Assembly: GCA_039621445.1 (NCBI GenBank)
Contig: CP154955.1
Location: forward strand, 60,419,564 to 60,483,563
Source of the DNA: Euglena gracilis
Lineage: Eukaryota; Euglenida; Euglenophyceae; Euglenales
Length of the DNA stretch: 64,000 nt
Direction: 5' to 3'
Under the pieces are notes generated by a model, which worked only from the letters and a program-made list of their open reading frames with translations, had not been told where the DNA came from and did no database searches. The first letter of the stretch is position 1; every line of letters begins with the position of its first letter. Both the position numbers and the translations under genes were made by a program. Shown piece by piece: positions 9,731-19,591 of this stretch.

Positions 9731-10388
9731 TTACGGCACCGCAAACTGTTCATAGGCAGATTCCGTTTGTTGTCATAGGTTGAGATTGTAAGCCACCAAA
9801 TGTCGTTTGTTCTGGAGCAACATGCGGAACCGCATGTTGAGTCACAGGGGGATTTGCCACTACGGGCCTTGCTGCCGAAGCAGCTTGTAACGGAGGGGCT
9901 GCCACTACGGGCCTTGCTGCCGAATCAGCTTGTACTTTTCGACCGGGGACTTGCTCTCCACGAGGGAGTGCAAGTCCTCGTCCTCCCGAAGGAGGTTGTG
10001 GGTGAGGGGGTCCTCCCGTAGGAGGTTGTCAAGGGGGAACATACGGTTGGGAGGATGGAGGACCAGGTCCCCTTCCTCCAGCATCCATCTTGAAAAAAAA
10101 GCAGATAGTAGCAAGTACTGAGCTGTGGGGAAACAGAGAAATAAGGCATTGTACGGTAACATTGTACGCATGCAACCAAGTGTACAGAAACACAAAAATA
10201 ATTGTATGTTTGCAATATTTGTAAAATGAAAATTGTAGCTCCAACTGTAAAAATGGATTGTATAGGACGGTAGTCCTTTAGCGAAAAGTCCTTCGCTAGG
10301 GACAAAATTGTTTGGCATCCGCCCATTATACATTTTGTCAAAAGTCCAAGCTATGGACAAAATCTTGGACATCTTTGTATCTCCTCCC
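9731..10388 (-). other. Hairpin-rich non-coding region after the integrase
   Basis: No convincing ORF. Positions 10085-10388 are shared with gypsy B (about 23556-23885) and are the 3' flank of the integrase-chromodomain ORF. Positions 9819-10025 hold a run of short perfect inverted repeats: 9819-9838 (9-bp arms, 2-base loop), 9871-9884, 9982-9995 and 10012-10025. In the sense RNA the last three form stems closed by TTCG, TTCG and TACG loops. Confidence 0.6.
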
Positions 10389-11285
10389 TTAGAAGGTATT
10401 TACAGAAATGTCAATGTTGTTTCGTTTGTTCCATAGCTTCCAGTCTTGTTGGATGTAACTAGTTGCTGGTTTCCAAGTGTCCTCTTCGGGACCATATCCT
10501 TTCCATCTTACCTTCCAGTAATGTACACCCCTGTCTACTTTGTGGTCGAGGATTTTGTCAACGACAAAATCATCTGTCTCAGGCAATTTTGACCGTGGTT
10601 TGAAATAGAGACAGGGTATGGCTTTACCGTTTGGTGGAGTCAGGTATGGTTTGAAGTCATCCATGTGCAAAACCTCGACACCGTTGGGTAAAGCGACTTT
10701 GTAGCGCCCACTTGTACCCAACCGATCGAGGATCTCACATGGTCCCATCCAGAGGGGGTCCAACTTCGTGGATTGCATGCGGGTTCTACTGTTCCGAACC
10801 CACACGCGGTCACCTGGGTTGTATATCGGTGATTTGTAAGCTTGTAAGAATTGTCTTTGTTTTTGTAAGTGTATAGCGACTACGCGCTTTTGCACATCCG
10901 TGCGCAGTGATTCTACTTCAGAGAACCATGTTTCGCAACTCACGCTGGAACGAGCAGTATGTTCTGACGGGATGTCGCCAATGGCTGGGGGGTCTCGTCC
11001 GAAGACGATTTTGTACGGTGAGTATTGTAATATCAGACCCGGTAAAGTGTTGATGTAAAATAAACACAAGGGTAATACTTGTAACCCGGCATTGTGCGAT
11101 TCGGCCAGTGAAAGTCGTAGCATGTTGACTACAGCTTTCACTGCCGCTTCAGCGCGACCATTGCATTTTGGACGATAAATGATAGAAAAATGCTGCTCAA
11201 ATCCGAGTGAACCGCAAAGTGTTGTAAAAAATTGGGAAGAAATCAAATAATCTTGATCACTCACGATTTCATTCGGTAAACCCAT
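10389..11285 (-). pseudogene. Gypsy A integrase C-terminal half plus chromodomain
   Basis: Contains the second catalytic Asp ([14 protein letters not shown]) and the Glu region ([16 protein letters not shown]) of the DDE core. A GPY/F-type module follows (GDRVWVRNS, then [12 protein letters not shown]), then a chromodomain ([29 protein letters not shown]). The chromodomain places the element among chromoviruses, whose integrases use it to read chromatin marks at insertion. The frame is split from the N-terminal part by a 1-base change in an A-run near 11300 that copy B lacks. Confidence 0.88.
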
Positions 11286-11676
11286 GAGGCAAATGCATCT
11301 TTCTAAAAAAGTTTGTGCTAAAAACTTGTGCTGTCAACCCTGCTTTCTGGCATGGAATGGCTACAATGTACCCACTCAGCCGACGGACGACAACAAGAAC
11401 GTAATCGTAAATTTTGTCATCTGTTCCTTTGCAAGGTTCAAGTTCCAGAAAATCCATGCAGAGGGATGTAAAAATGTCATTTGGTACGGGGAAGAAGTCC
11501 ATCGTACCAGGGGGGGTACCTCTGCGCGGTTTCACAGCTTGACAAATTTGGCACCGTTGCGAAATTTGTAAACAGCGCCTATACAGATCTTTTTTGGTCA
11601 GTGTTGTACAGTACCTGCGACCCACCAAAGAAAGACGTCTGTGGGGGCCCCAGGGTGACCTTGGTTGTAATAACAT
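11269..11676 (-). pseudogene. Gypsy A integrase N-terminal part
   Basis: Encodes the CC half of the HHCC zinc finger (ISQRCQICQAVKP) and the first catalytic Asp (SLCMDFLELEPC). The HH half (QGHPG) lies in the preceding RT-RNase H frame. The frame change at about 11640 is shared by copies A and B, so it predates their split or is a recoding site. A second frameshift near 11300 ends this ORF. Confidence 0.8.
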
Positions 11677-13536
11677 AAAAGTACGTCATCAACCAAGTCA
11701 CAGGGTATGCAGTACTTGTAACCAGTATCATTCCGAAAAATCAAACGTAAAGGCGATAAGGTATAATTCTCAACCAACTCACCATTACGCAATCTTTGTA
11801 CGACGTCATTGTAAGTATCATCTTTGGAATAATCCCATTCTCGGAAGAAGAGAGGGGATGGGGATTCGGATCGCGTGACCCGGCGGGGGCCCGGCATTCT
11901 GCCGCGTTGTCGTTTTCCCCGTACGGGGGCTACCGGCATCCGCCGCCAAATCCGCGAGACAGGAAAATTGTCAAGTAGGTTGTCAGCGGCGTCTGCGCGC
12001 CTTGCATATTCGTCGGCTTCGCGACTTCCGTGGAACGTGGCATCACCCTCGTCAGCGTTACCAGGGTAATGCCAGGGTGCACGTGAAAGTGGGTCAGCAA
12101 CTTTGTGAGTATGACCTGGTGTGTAAATTACCACCAGGTTGAATTGACTCAAAAATTCGTGCCATCGGCATCTTCGGCCAACTGAGGACATGGCTTTGTT
12201 CAAGTCTTCGGTGTACCAGTGTTGGAGAGACTCATGGTCTGTCAACACTAGTATTTGTACGAGTGAACTGGCGACCCAACTTCGGAATTTTTGTAGGATA
12301 AGGACAATGGCATACGTCTCCTTTTCTCGTATGCTCCATTTGACTTGTCCTTTTCCGTCTTCACCTTGTAGCTTTCTGCTGAAGAATTCTACAGGGCGCA
12401 GTTCATTGGACGAGTTATGTTGACTCGACACACCGCCGACAGCATAGTCGCTACTGTCGACCTCCAGTACGTATGGTTTGTACGGGTCGGCAATGTCAAG
12501 CACAACATTGTCCAACATCAGTTGTTTAATTGTCGTTAGCGATTCTCGCATTGTATCATCCCATTGTATCTTTGTATTGTTAGGAGCGCGATTTTTGAGT
12601 TGTCGCGTCAGTGGTACCGCGATTTTCGCGAAATCCTTCATGTAAATCGCGTAATACTGTGCTAAACCTAAAAATCCTTTTAAATGGGAGATTGTTTTGA
12701 TGTTTTCAGGTGTCCACTTCTTTATAGCTTCGAGTTTGCTTGGAGATGCTCTCCTTTGTCCGTTATTAAGAATGTGTCCACAAAATTTTATCGTTTCGCG
12801 AAACAAATGCATTTTCGCACCTTTGACGAAAAGCAAATGTTTTTGGAACGTTGTCAGAACGGAACGTATATCGCGGTAGTGAATATCAAGGATATCACTA
12901 CCCGAAGTTGTAATTGGAGGAGGTGTGCCAATCAGCACGTCATCAATGTATACCATTGCAAACGGTAAGTCTCGTAAAATCCATTGTATCATTCTTTGGA
13001 AGATGGCTGGGCCATTTTTAACACCCATTGGTAACACCGTCCATTGGTAAACTCCGCGGGAGGTTATAAACGCGGTGAATGGTTGTGAGTCAGGGTGTAA
13101 GTGCATCTGGTGAAAACCATCCTCAAAGTTGAAAATCGACCAGAGGCGGTTTTCCGCTTGTTTTGTAATCAGGTCTTCGATAAGTGGTAACGGAAATGGA
13201 TCGTCTTTTGTCTGTGAGTTCAAGTATCGGTAATCCAGCACAAGTCTCCACTTCTTCTCTCCAGAAGCATCGGGAGGCTTGGGTACAACAACATCTTGTG
13301 AGGTCCATTCGCTTTTGGATGGTATGATCCATTTTCGTTCAATCAGTTCTTCGATCATTGTATTGAGAGCTTGTGCTCTTTCGCCTGAACAGCGAAAGAA
13401 TTTTCGGTGCATGGGCTGTGCACCTTCTTTGAGTTCGATTTTACAGACACCAAAAGGTCCGCGAATTGCAGGATCTATGTCATGGGCATAGATAGGATGT
13501 TCTAAGACATCACTGAATTCGCGATTGATCTTTGTA
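11598..13536 (-). CDS. Gypsy A reverse transcriptase and RNase H
   Basis: RT motifs in order: KWRLVLDYRYLN, the palm with FEDGFHQMHLHPDSQPFTAF, GVYQWTVLPMGV, and the catalytic MVYIDDVLIG, then a thumb (FCGHILNNG, LKGFLGLAQYY). The RNase H follows with its acidic residues at VLEVDSSDYAVGG, REKETYAIV and LVLTDHESLQHW, and the tail GHTHKVADPLSR. All catalytic residues are present. The N-terminal end was separated from its first 55 codons (13765-13936) by an insertion at 13537. The last 100 codons run into the integrase zinc finger before a frame change. Confidence 0.92.
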
Positions 13537-13764
13537 AACCCCCCCCCCCAATAACACACCCCCCCGGTGTGTTATTTGGGCACCCGAACTGGGGCCCCAG
13601 GGGGGGTGTGTTATTTGGGGGGGGGTGTTATTTTTACATGGAAAACCAAAGGAAAACAGGGGGGGGTGTGTTATTTGGGCGCTCGAAATCGGTCCCCGAG
13701 GGGGGGGGTGTGTTATTTGGGGGGGGGTGTGTTATTTGGGGGGCCGTGTTATTTGGGGGGGGTT
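13537..13764. mobile_element. G/C-run MITE-like insertion in gypsy A RT
   Basis: Copy B has the uninterrupted site (TTTGTACATAG). In A the same site reads TTTGTA, then 228 bp starting AACCCC and ending GGGGTT, then TACATAG. That is an insertion with terminal inverted repeats and a TA duplication. Inside are five or more units of a G-run followed by TGTGTTATTTG, plus GGGGCCCC-like palindromes. The same module family recurs at 61530-61949. It encodes no protein. Confidence 0.75.
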
Positions 13765-13936
13765 TACATAGTTCTTGTGATTTGGGATGTTGAACACCGC
13801 TTTCTATCACTGCTGATAGTTGGTATATTTGGTCATTCTGACCTTTATCCCGTAGGAATTTGTCAGTGTGGTCAACAGTTCCGAATGCATCAAAGAAACA
13901 AACACGAAAAATGATTTCTTTCAATGGTGGTAACAT
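13765..13936 (-). pseudogene. N-terminal piece of gypsy A RT
   Basis: Encodes MLPPLKEIIFRVCFFDAFG up to HPKSQELC and matches copy B (27370-27541), where the reading continues without a break into the RT. Its start overlaps the stop of the protease ORF by about 15 bases. B has one more T just upstream, which puts the two parts in one frame there. Confidence 0.75.
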
Positions 13937-15825
13937 GACACCGCAAAATCTTCAAACAAAGGGGTGTCATTCGGTAAATCCCACCACTGAAAGGTGACAT
14001 ATGTCAATTGTTGGAACCATTCCGCTTCGGGATTTATAGGAATCAGTAGCACACCCCGTGCTTGATCCCGAAGGATCTTGTCAACGACAAGAGGAATAAG
14101 TTTCTGAGGCGGGTGTAGCCACAGGACCACATCACCCCAAAACTTATCAAACGCATTTGTATGGCTTGACCAGTAATTGGGTAAACGAGAATGTGCTTTG
14201 GACGAAAATGCGTCAATCTCCAATTGTAGGTCCATCGACTTCGCGAGTTGTGCGATTTTGGAAAACCAAGTATCCAAAATGCGGTACTGTCCAAAATAGA
14301 ACGCATTCCAGATGCGGTTCGCGAAAACTGTCGCGGTTTCAGTCCTGAGGAGGGCTGAAACACAGTTTACCGAGCCACATCGATAATTCGTCATATCCGA
14401 AGAGACTTCATCAGGCATTATACCAGGTGTATCGGGTGTATTGTGTAGAGGACAATTGTCCTTGGCATTCTGCCACTTGTATGCAGGGACATTGGAGGGA
14501 TTGGCATTCTGCCATTCGGGGTCAGAGAGATTGGCTTTCTGCCATTGGAGGTCCTGTTGCGCGATTCTCGCGATTCCGAACAGGGACGCGATTCCGCGTT
14601 TGTCCAATTGTCGATGTACTTCAACACACAACGGGTAACAACCCGGTGTGTTGTGTTCTCGTTCAGCGGTCAGGGTAAACTCGGTACCGGTCCTGGTACC
14701 AAGTGTACTCTGGTTGTTGTGTAAAGCGATTAGTTTGGAAGGTTCAACAATACATCCACAGTCGAAATCAGGTTGTGTGGAAATTCTCCGGCAATGTGCG
14801 CATTGGTAGGAAGTGTCGGTCTGGTAGTGCATGTCAGTCATGTGTAGTGTGTGCATGGGGGTGTTGGAAGTTGTAGCTGCTGGGGGGTGTACAGGGGTGT
14901 CCGAAATCGACACATCTGGTAGAAAACGTAAAAGTTGTGCAGCTGGGCGGCTACTCGACACCGAAATTTCTTCAGGCCTTTGGGATTTCGCCTTGGAACC
15001 CAGTGTAACGTGGGGGGTTAAGCTACTCGCTTTCCCTACCGCATGGGAAACGTGCGGTAAAAGTGCAGTGGGCAGGGGGGTAGCTTTCTCTTTACCCCTA
15101 GGGTATGAAACGGTGTTTTCGGTTGTAGAAATCGTTGTGGCAAGGCGGGGGGACATCTGTGCAGATGTCTTGGGGGAGAAATTCGGTGGTATGGGTTGTG
15201 TGCGTGAAGTAGTGCACAAACCGAGGGAGGTGCAATCCACAACAAGGCGGTTCTGACGCAAGAACGGAAAACCCAAAATTACGTCAGAGCCGTGAATACC
15301 CGATTCGTAACTCCAGGTACCCAGAAAATTTTGTGTGTGGGGGGGCTGTGAGTGGTGTTTGGGGATGATGGGGAGGAGTATGTCCAAAAAGCATCCCAAG
15401 TCACCACCACACATGGGGCTGTTGTCAGCAGTCATAATTTTGATGGGGTACTTGGCTTTCACCAAGAGGGAGTTGGGAATTAATCCCGTTCGAAAAAGAA
15501 GGGGAATTCGACACCCTGTGTCGACCAAAATTTTGCATTTGGCAGAAAAATTTTGTGTTCGGATTTCCGTTTGGACCAAAAGTTCCATGGGGGGTACACA
15601 AAGTGCAGGATCCGGTGTAAAATTGTTGTCTCTCCAACTATTCCAGGATCCCGTTCCTACTTTGCTCAGCATTCCAGGCAGAAATTTGGAGTGGGGGGTG
15701 GGGGACCCGAAAATTTTCTGGGTACCGACCAAAAAGGCAGTTGGGCAGCGAAAGTAAGGTTGATCAGGTCCTACTTCTGTCTGTTCATCAGCCCAGAGGT
15801 CCGTGCCCACAGACCTCGGGCTCCC
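13921..15825 (-). CDS. Gypsy A protease and DAM-like domain
   Basis: In frame with gag and directly after its TAG stop; there is no ATG, so readthrough is the likely route. The retropepsin shows the active site CKILVDTGCRIPLLF and, about 100 residues on, VILGFPFLRQ. A long Ser/Pro/His-rich linker follows, with two spaced Cys pairs. The last 110 residues (LEIDAFSSKAHSRLP, NAFDKFWGDVVLWLHPP, VVDKILRDQARGVLLIP, EWFQQL) align by eye with the DAM-methylase-like module of the DIRS elements in this window (DLFASPGNKKLP, NPPW, FLPRLKMFPQTKVLMVTPY, WWPQL). The NPPW motif is reduced to HPP, so activity is doubtful. The ORF ends 15 bases inside the RT start. Confidence 0.8.
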   Translation of the reverse strand, partial: GSPRSVGTDLWADEQTEVGPDQPYFRCPTAFLVGTQKIFGSPTPHSKFLPGMLSKVGTGSWNSWRDNNFTPDPALCVPPMELLVQTEIRTQNFSAKCKILVDTGCRIPLLFRTGLIPNSLLVKAKYPIKIMTADNSPMCGGDLGCFLDILLPIIPKHHSQPPHTQNFLGTWSYESGIHGSDVILGFPFLRQNRLVVDCTSLGLCTTSRTQPIPPNFSPKTSAQMSPRLATTISTTENTVSYPRGKEKATPLPTALLPHVSHAVGKASSLTPHVTLGSKAKSQRPEEISVSSSRPAAQLLRFLPDVSISDTPVHPPAATTSNTPMHTLHMTDMHYQTDTSYQCAHCRRISTQPDFDCGCIVEPSKLIALHNNQSTLGTRTGTEFTLTAEREHNTPGCYPLCVEVHRQLDKRGIASLFGIARIAQQDLQWQKANLSDPEWQNANPSNVPAYKWQNAKDNCPLHNTPDTPGIMPDEVSSDMTNYRCGSVNCVSALLRTETATVFANRIWNAFYFGQYRILDTWFSKIAQLAKSMDLQLEIDAFSSKAHSRLPNYWSSHTNAFDKFWGDVVLWLHPPQKLIPLVVDKILRDQARGVLLIPINPEAEWFQQLTYVTFQWWDLPNDTPLFEDFAVSCYHH

Positions 15826-15828
15826 CTA
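15790..15828 (-). promoter_or_regulatory. Gag-pol TAG with downstream stem-loop (readthrough signal)
   Basis: The gag frame ends in TAG (15826-15828) and the protease lies in exactly the same frame. In the sense RNA the TAG is followed by GGG and then AGCCCGAGGTC...GACCTCTGGGCT: 5 plus 6 base pairs with one bulged T, and an inner GTG-GG-CAC that can pair too. Copy B has the same arrangement (29360-29398). TAG followed by G and a nearby stable structure is how gammaretroviruses read through gag stops. That this one works the same way is inference. Confidence 0.65.
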
Positions 15829-17100
15829 CTCCAAGTCCGATTCAGCACTTCGGCTGTTTATCGTTTTCTTGTGTGAGTAGATAGCGCGCAATACTCGGAC
15901 CGCATTGCTGTCATCCTCCAACGAGGATTCGGAGTTCTCATCCCCCTCCCTGCCCGAAGCCGGGGTTCCCTCCTCCAAAGAGGAGATTTTGAACCCGACC
16001 TTGTGTTTGTTGTTGTGTTTTGTATCATTGTAGTGACGTTGGTTCGGGCGGGGAGAGCGAGAACGGTAACATTTGGACGAATGGTGGTTATGTGATCCAC
16101 AAATGGAACACTTTTGTCGGTTTTGTGATTTTGATGGGCTTTCACCCCTTGGAGGTCTTGGTGAACGGAATCCCGTTCGACCACGGTTCTTGTTGTAATC
16201 CAGTTTCCCGGATGACGATCGCGAAGAAGATGATCCACTTCGCGAACGTGATCGCGATGAGTCGCGATTTGTATCATGCTTGTAAGGGGGTCGGGGTGAT
16301 CGACCACGAGGTGCGCGATCGCGTCCGCGGTCGCGGAACGGTGATCGGGACCTTTGGCGATAACCCGAGGATTGTGATTGTCCAGATTTGTGTGAAAACC
16401 CAGAGGAGCGTGAGCTCCGCGAGGATTGTGAACCCCTTGGACTCTGATACCGCTTTCGCGTATCAGGGTGGGGGCAGTCACGAGACGTATGTCCCGCTTT
16501 ATTGCACAAAAAGCAAGTTTTGTCAGAAGATTGGTCAGATGAGCACGGATAGCGCGTTTTTGTTCGTTCGTCTCCTCTTGGGGAATTTGTATGTTTACCG
16601 TATCCCCGTGGGGATTTTGGCGATTGTGGAGAAGAAGTCTTTTGTAGGGCACTTACCGTACCGCTAGGGAGACCAGCGGTAGGGTGGTGGGTGTAAGCCG
16701 GTTGTATCTGTCCCAAAAGTTGTGAAAGTTTCATTTGTTTGGATACATAGTTCCATGGTTGTTCAGGTGTAAGTTTGTTGTCCGCGAGTTCCTCGCGGTG
16801 GATGTCCTTGATAACTGTACGAATGAAATGGAGGAGAACCACATCGAATTGTTCTTTCATTTGGTTCTCTCCCAGTTCATGAACCTCAGAAGCCAATCCC
16901 AACCATTTGGAGTACCAAAGGTCGATGGACTTCCATTTTCGGTCACTGGGCGCGAATTGCCGCCATTTTTTCTCCAGCGTAATTCGCGAAATGAGGCTTG
17001 AAAAGGTTGACGCATATTGGTCAACCAGTTCATCAAAAGTTATCCGATTCCGGATCACAAGTTGTCGGGCGCGTTCTTTTTCTTCCTTGGGGAGGAGCAA
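15826..17100 (-). CDS. Gypsy A gag: capsid C-terminal part and nucleocapsid
   Basis: Encodes a Ty3-type capsid region (ITLEKKWRQFAPSDRKW, LGLASEVHELGENQMKEQF) and two CCHC zinc knuckles, CFLCNKAGHTSRDC and CSICGSHNHHSSKC. These flank a very long Arg/Ser-rich stretch (SRSRSRSGSSSSRSSSG) typical of RNA binding. An acidic tail leads to the TAG at 15826. The frame is broken from the preceding capsid part near 17090. Copy C reads across that point in one frame, so the break in A is a mutation. Confidence 0.85.
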   Translation of the reverse strand: MLLPKEEKERARQLVIRNRITFDELVDQYASTFSSLISRITLEKKWRQFAPSDRKWKSIDLWYSKWLGLASEVHELGENQMKEQFDVVLLHFIRTVIKDIHREELADNKLTPEQPWNYVSKQMKLSQLLGQIQPAYTHHPTAGLPSGTVSALQKTSSPQSPKSPRGYGKHTNSPRGDERTKTRYPCSSDQSSDKTCFLCNKAGHTSRDCPHPDTRKRYQSPRGSQSSRSSRSSGFSHKSGQSQSSGYRQRSRSPFRDRGRDRAPRGRSPRPPYKHDTNRDSSRSRSRSGSSSSRSSSGKLDYNKNRGRTGFRSPRPPRGESPSKSQNRQKCSICGSHNHHSSKCYRSRSPRPNQRHYNDTKHNNKHKVGFKISSLEEGTPASGREGDENSESSLEDDSNAVRVLRAIYSHKKTINSRSAESDLE

Positions 17101-18695
17101 TCAATGAATTCCATCTTGATTACCTCAGGGTTCCCATACTGGGTTGGACCCTTCAAGTCCCAGTAGTATGTCCAGTCGCGCCAAAATTGTTTCCAAGTTG
17201 GGGGATCTCCGTCCCATTGTGGCTTTACCTTGTTGGCAATTGTGATCGTACCTTTGAAGTCACGTCGTGGACCGCGGTTTCCATCGTAATTGTTGGGATA
17301 AGGTTGTTGTTGTGGCATGTGCGAATGCGCATCCATGATGGTACTCATGGTACCGTAGGTACCATGGGTATTTGGTACATCGCAGTTCCGCGAATTGTAT
17401 GGTTGTGGTTCGCGATTCCGCGATTCGGATTGTAAAGGGTCGCGATTCCGCGATTCGGGGTGTGGCAACATACCAGGGGGGTAGGAATCCCGTTGTTCAC
17501 CCGCAAATCGGGGAACCGCGGTAAATTCCGTGTTTCGCATTCGCGATCCATGGCCAATCCCCGGGGTAGGGGTATGGCTCATACCGCGAATCAGTCCCGA
17601 TTCGCGAATTTGTTGTTGTAAAACCGGAGGATTCACGGTTTTTGTGGTAAAAACCGGTTCCTCATCCGAAGATTCACCCTTAGGTGGGGGAATCTTGAGT
17701 TGTGGAATAAACGGGCGATTGTAATCGCGATTGTAGGCATGATCATGATCATGTGAATCCGTGGATGCTTGTAGGGCATGCGCATCCGAAGATGCTTGTA
17801 GGTGTGCGCATACTGCGCTTCTGGAAGGATTGGCATCCAACGAATCGCGAATTTGATGCACAAAGTCGCGAGTTGGATGTCGGGCATCAGAAGATGCTTC
17901 GGTTGGTGCGCGAAAAGCGCGTTGTGAGCTGGAAGTTGCATTTTGACCACCGAAAACACGGTTTTCAGGGGCAAAGTGCGGGGGGTTGCGGGATTTTGCA
18001 TGAATCTCGTCCAAAGTCAATGCAAAATCTTGGATACTTTGTTCCAATGAACTAACCACTTGGAAAAGGTCCGAAATTCTTTCAACATCACTCTGCAAAC
18101 GCTTAATACGTTTGCGGTATGAGGGTAACTCATCCAAAAGTGGTAGTTTGTCAACAATGGAGGCAAAATCCGTTGAAAGCTTTGGAAAAGTGGTGTCCAA
18201 GGATTGGACCCGCTTAACCAAAGTTTCCATTGTGATTGTAAGGGTGTTCAACCGATTCTCGGTTTGCGGGGCTGTGGTACCCAACGTGGGTTGGAGTACC
18301 CCTACCGCATTTTCAGCGGTTTTGTCATCCATCATTGTAGAAAGTCGGTTCTCCAACACTGAAATTTGTTGTTTTAGTGTGAGAACTTGTTGTGTGACGG
18401 AATTTACGGTCCTCATCAAGGTTTCACAAAATTCTTGTAGATTTTCTTGATTTTTCGCAAGCATTTGGTCGTAAAATGTGTGAAAATCAAGGGGTAGTTC
18501 GACTTCGCGAACCGTTTGTCCATCCGAGGATGGTTGGAGTCCGGAGACCCTTGTAGAAAGTGTTTGTACGCGTTTCTGTAAATGGGAAGTGGTGGATTGT
18601 AAGGTTTTGTGTTGGGTATTCAAATCCGCAAGTGCGGTTTCAGTGCCGGTGACATCCGGAATTGATTTTTGAATACCGTTGCATCGTTTGTGCAC
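17055..18695 (-). CDS. Gypsy A gag: central coiled coil to capsid
   Basis: The N-terminal half is a long heptad-like coiled coil (THKTLQSTTSHLQKRVQTL type segments, LKQQISVLENRLSTMMDD). A His/Asn/Arg-rich linker with SRNR repeats follows, then the start of a retrotransposon capsid domain (WDGDPPTWKQFWRDWTYYWD). It ends at a frameshift near 17090 and overlaps the next gag ORF. Copy B has the same region at 30700-32200, also broken. Confidence 0.8.
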   Translation of the reverse strand: MHKRCNGIQKSIPDVTGTETALADLNTQHKTLQSTTSHLQKRVQTLSTRVSGLQPSSDGQTVREVELPLDFHTFYDQMLAKNQENLQEFCETLMRTVNSVTQQVLTLKQQISVLENRLSTMMDDKTAENAVGVLQPTLGTTAPQTENRLNTLTITMETLVKRVQSLDTTFPKLSTDFASIVDKLPLLDELPSYRKRIKRLQSDVERISDLFQVVSSLEQSIQDFALTLDEIHAKSRNPPHFAPENRVFGGQNATSSSQRAFRAPTEASSDARHPTRDFVHQIRDSLDANPSRSAVCAHLQASSDAHALQASTDSHDHDHAYNRDYNRPFIPQLKIPPPKGESSDEEPVFTTKTVNPPVLQQQIRESGLIRGMSHTPTPGIGHGSRMRNTEFTAVPRFAGEQRDSYPPGMLPHPESRNRDPLQSESRNREPQPYNSRNCDVPNTHGTYGTMSTIMDAHSHMPQQQPYPNNYDGNRGPRRDFKGTITIANKVKPQWDGDPPTWKQFWRDWTYYWDLKGPTQYGNPEVIKMEFIDCSSPRKKKNAPDNL

Positions 18696-19591
18696 TCCGC
18701 AAACGCGGATTCGATTTTGTTCACGTCCGCTTGTAACTGATTGTGCAAATCGGTTACAGTGGATCGTAATGCTCCCATACTGGGATTTTTGGTGGAAGTT
18801 TCCGCAAAGCGGCGTTGTAAGTCCCGAATTGCAGTTTGTAGACCCGAAACATCCGCAAAAGTGGTTTTCAGGTCGGCAAACGCAATTTGGAGGTCCGCAT
18901 TCGCGGTTTGGATGGTAGTTATGACCGTTTCTCGGTCTTTGATTTCAAGTTTTTGTATGTCGTTTTGCCACTTTTCATGGAGGAAATCTTGCCGATGCAC
19001 GATTTCCGCCACTTGAGTGTGCAATTTGGTCAAATTGTGGGAAACTTCACCGCGTTTGCAGGAAGTTTGTTCCAAACGAGCAATCCGCTCTTCCAGTTGT
19101 TGAGCAAAAGCTCTTTGTACATAGTTTTCGCGTATTTGTGCAAAATTTTGATAAAAACTTGCGTTTTCATCACCCAAACGCAAAATGCGTTCCTGGGATT
19201 GTTGTACAACATTGGATAGGGTTGAGAAGTATGAGACATATGAGCTAAGTTCCGCACCCGTAGGCGCTTTATCCTGTTGTTGTAGGCGGGACTTGCATTT
19301 CTTGCACTGTATAAGAAATGTTTTCCATTTGTGTGAACAATTGTTGTAAATTTTGTTGTAAATGTGAAAATTTTGTGTTATTTCGCGATTCCGCGGTTTG
19401 GAGGGTCTCTTGTACCTGTTGGAAGTTGTGTACCAAGGTGTTGCGCAAAAATGCGTCAAAACCTTGGTGGAGGTTCTGAAGGTCCATTGTAGGGGAGATA
19501 AAATTCTTTTGGCAAAATTGTCCAAATTCTTGGATATATTGCCAAAGGAAGTCCAGCTTGCCGAAAACGGCCTTGTGACTGTCTTCATCAA
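18620..19591 (-). pseudogene. Gypsy A gag: N-terminal coiled coil
   Basis: The second half reads naturally (LSNVVQQSQERILRLGDEN, FAQQLEERIARLEQ, TTIQTANADLQIAFADLKT) as a long coiled coil. The first 90 codons are out of frame: the natural reading there is the frame of 19269-19487 (NLHQGFDAFLRNTLVHNFQQ). Both halves are supported by copy B. Gag is split by at least two frameshifts here. Confidence 0.65.

Noticed and set aside
13567-13914. 115-codon ORF with VCYLG repeats
   Set aside because: Direct translation of the G-run TGTGTTATTTG units of an inserted non-coding element.
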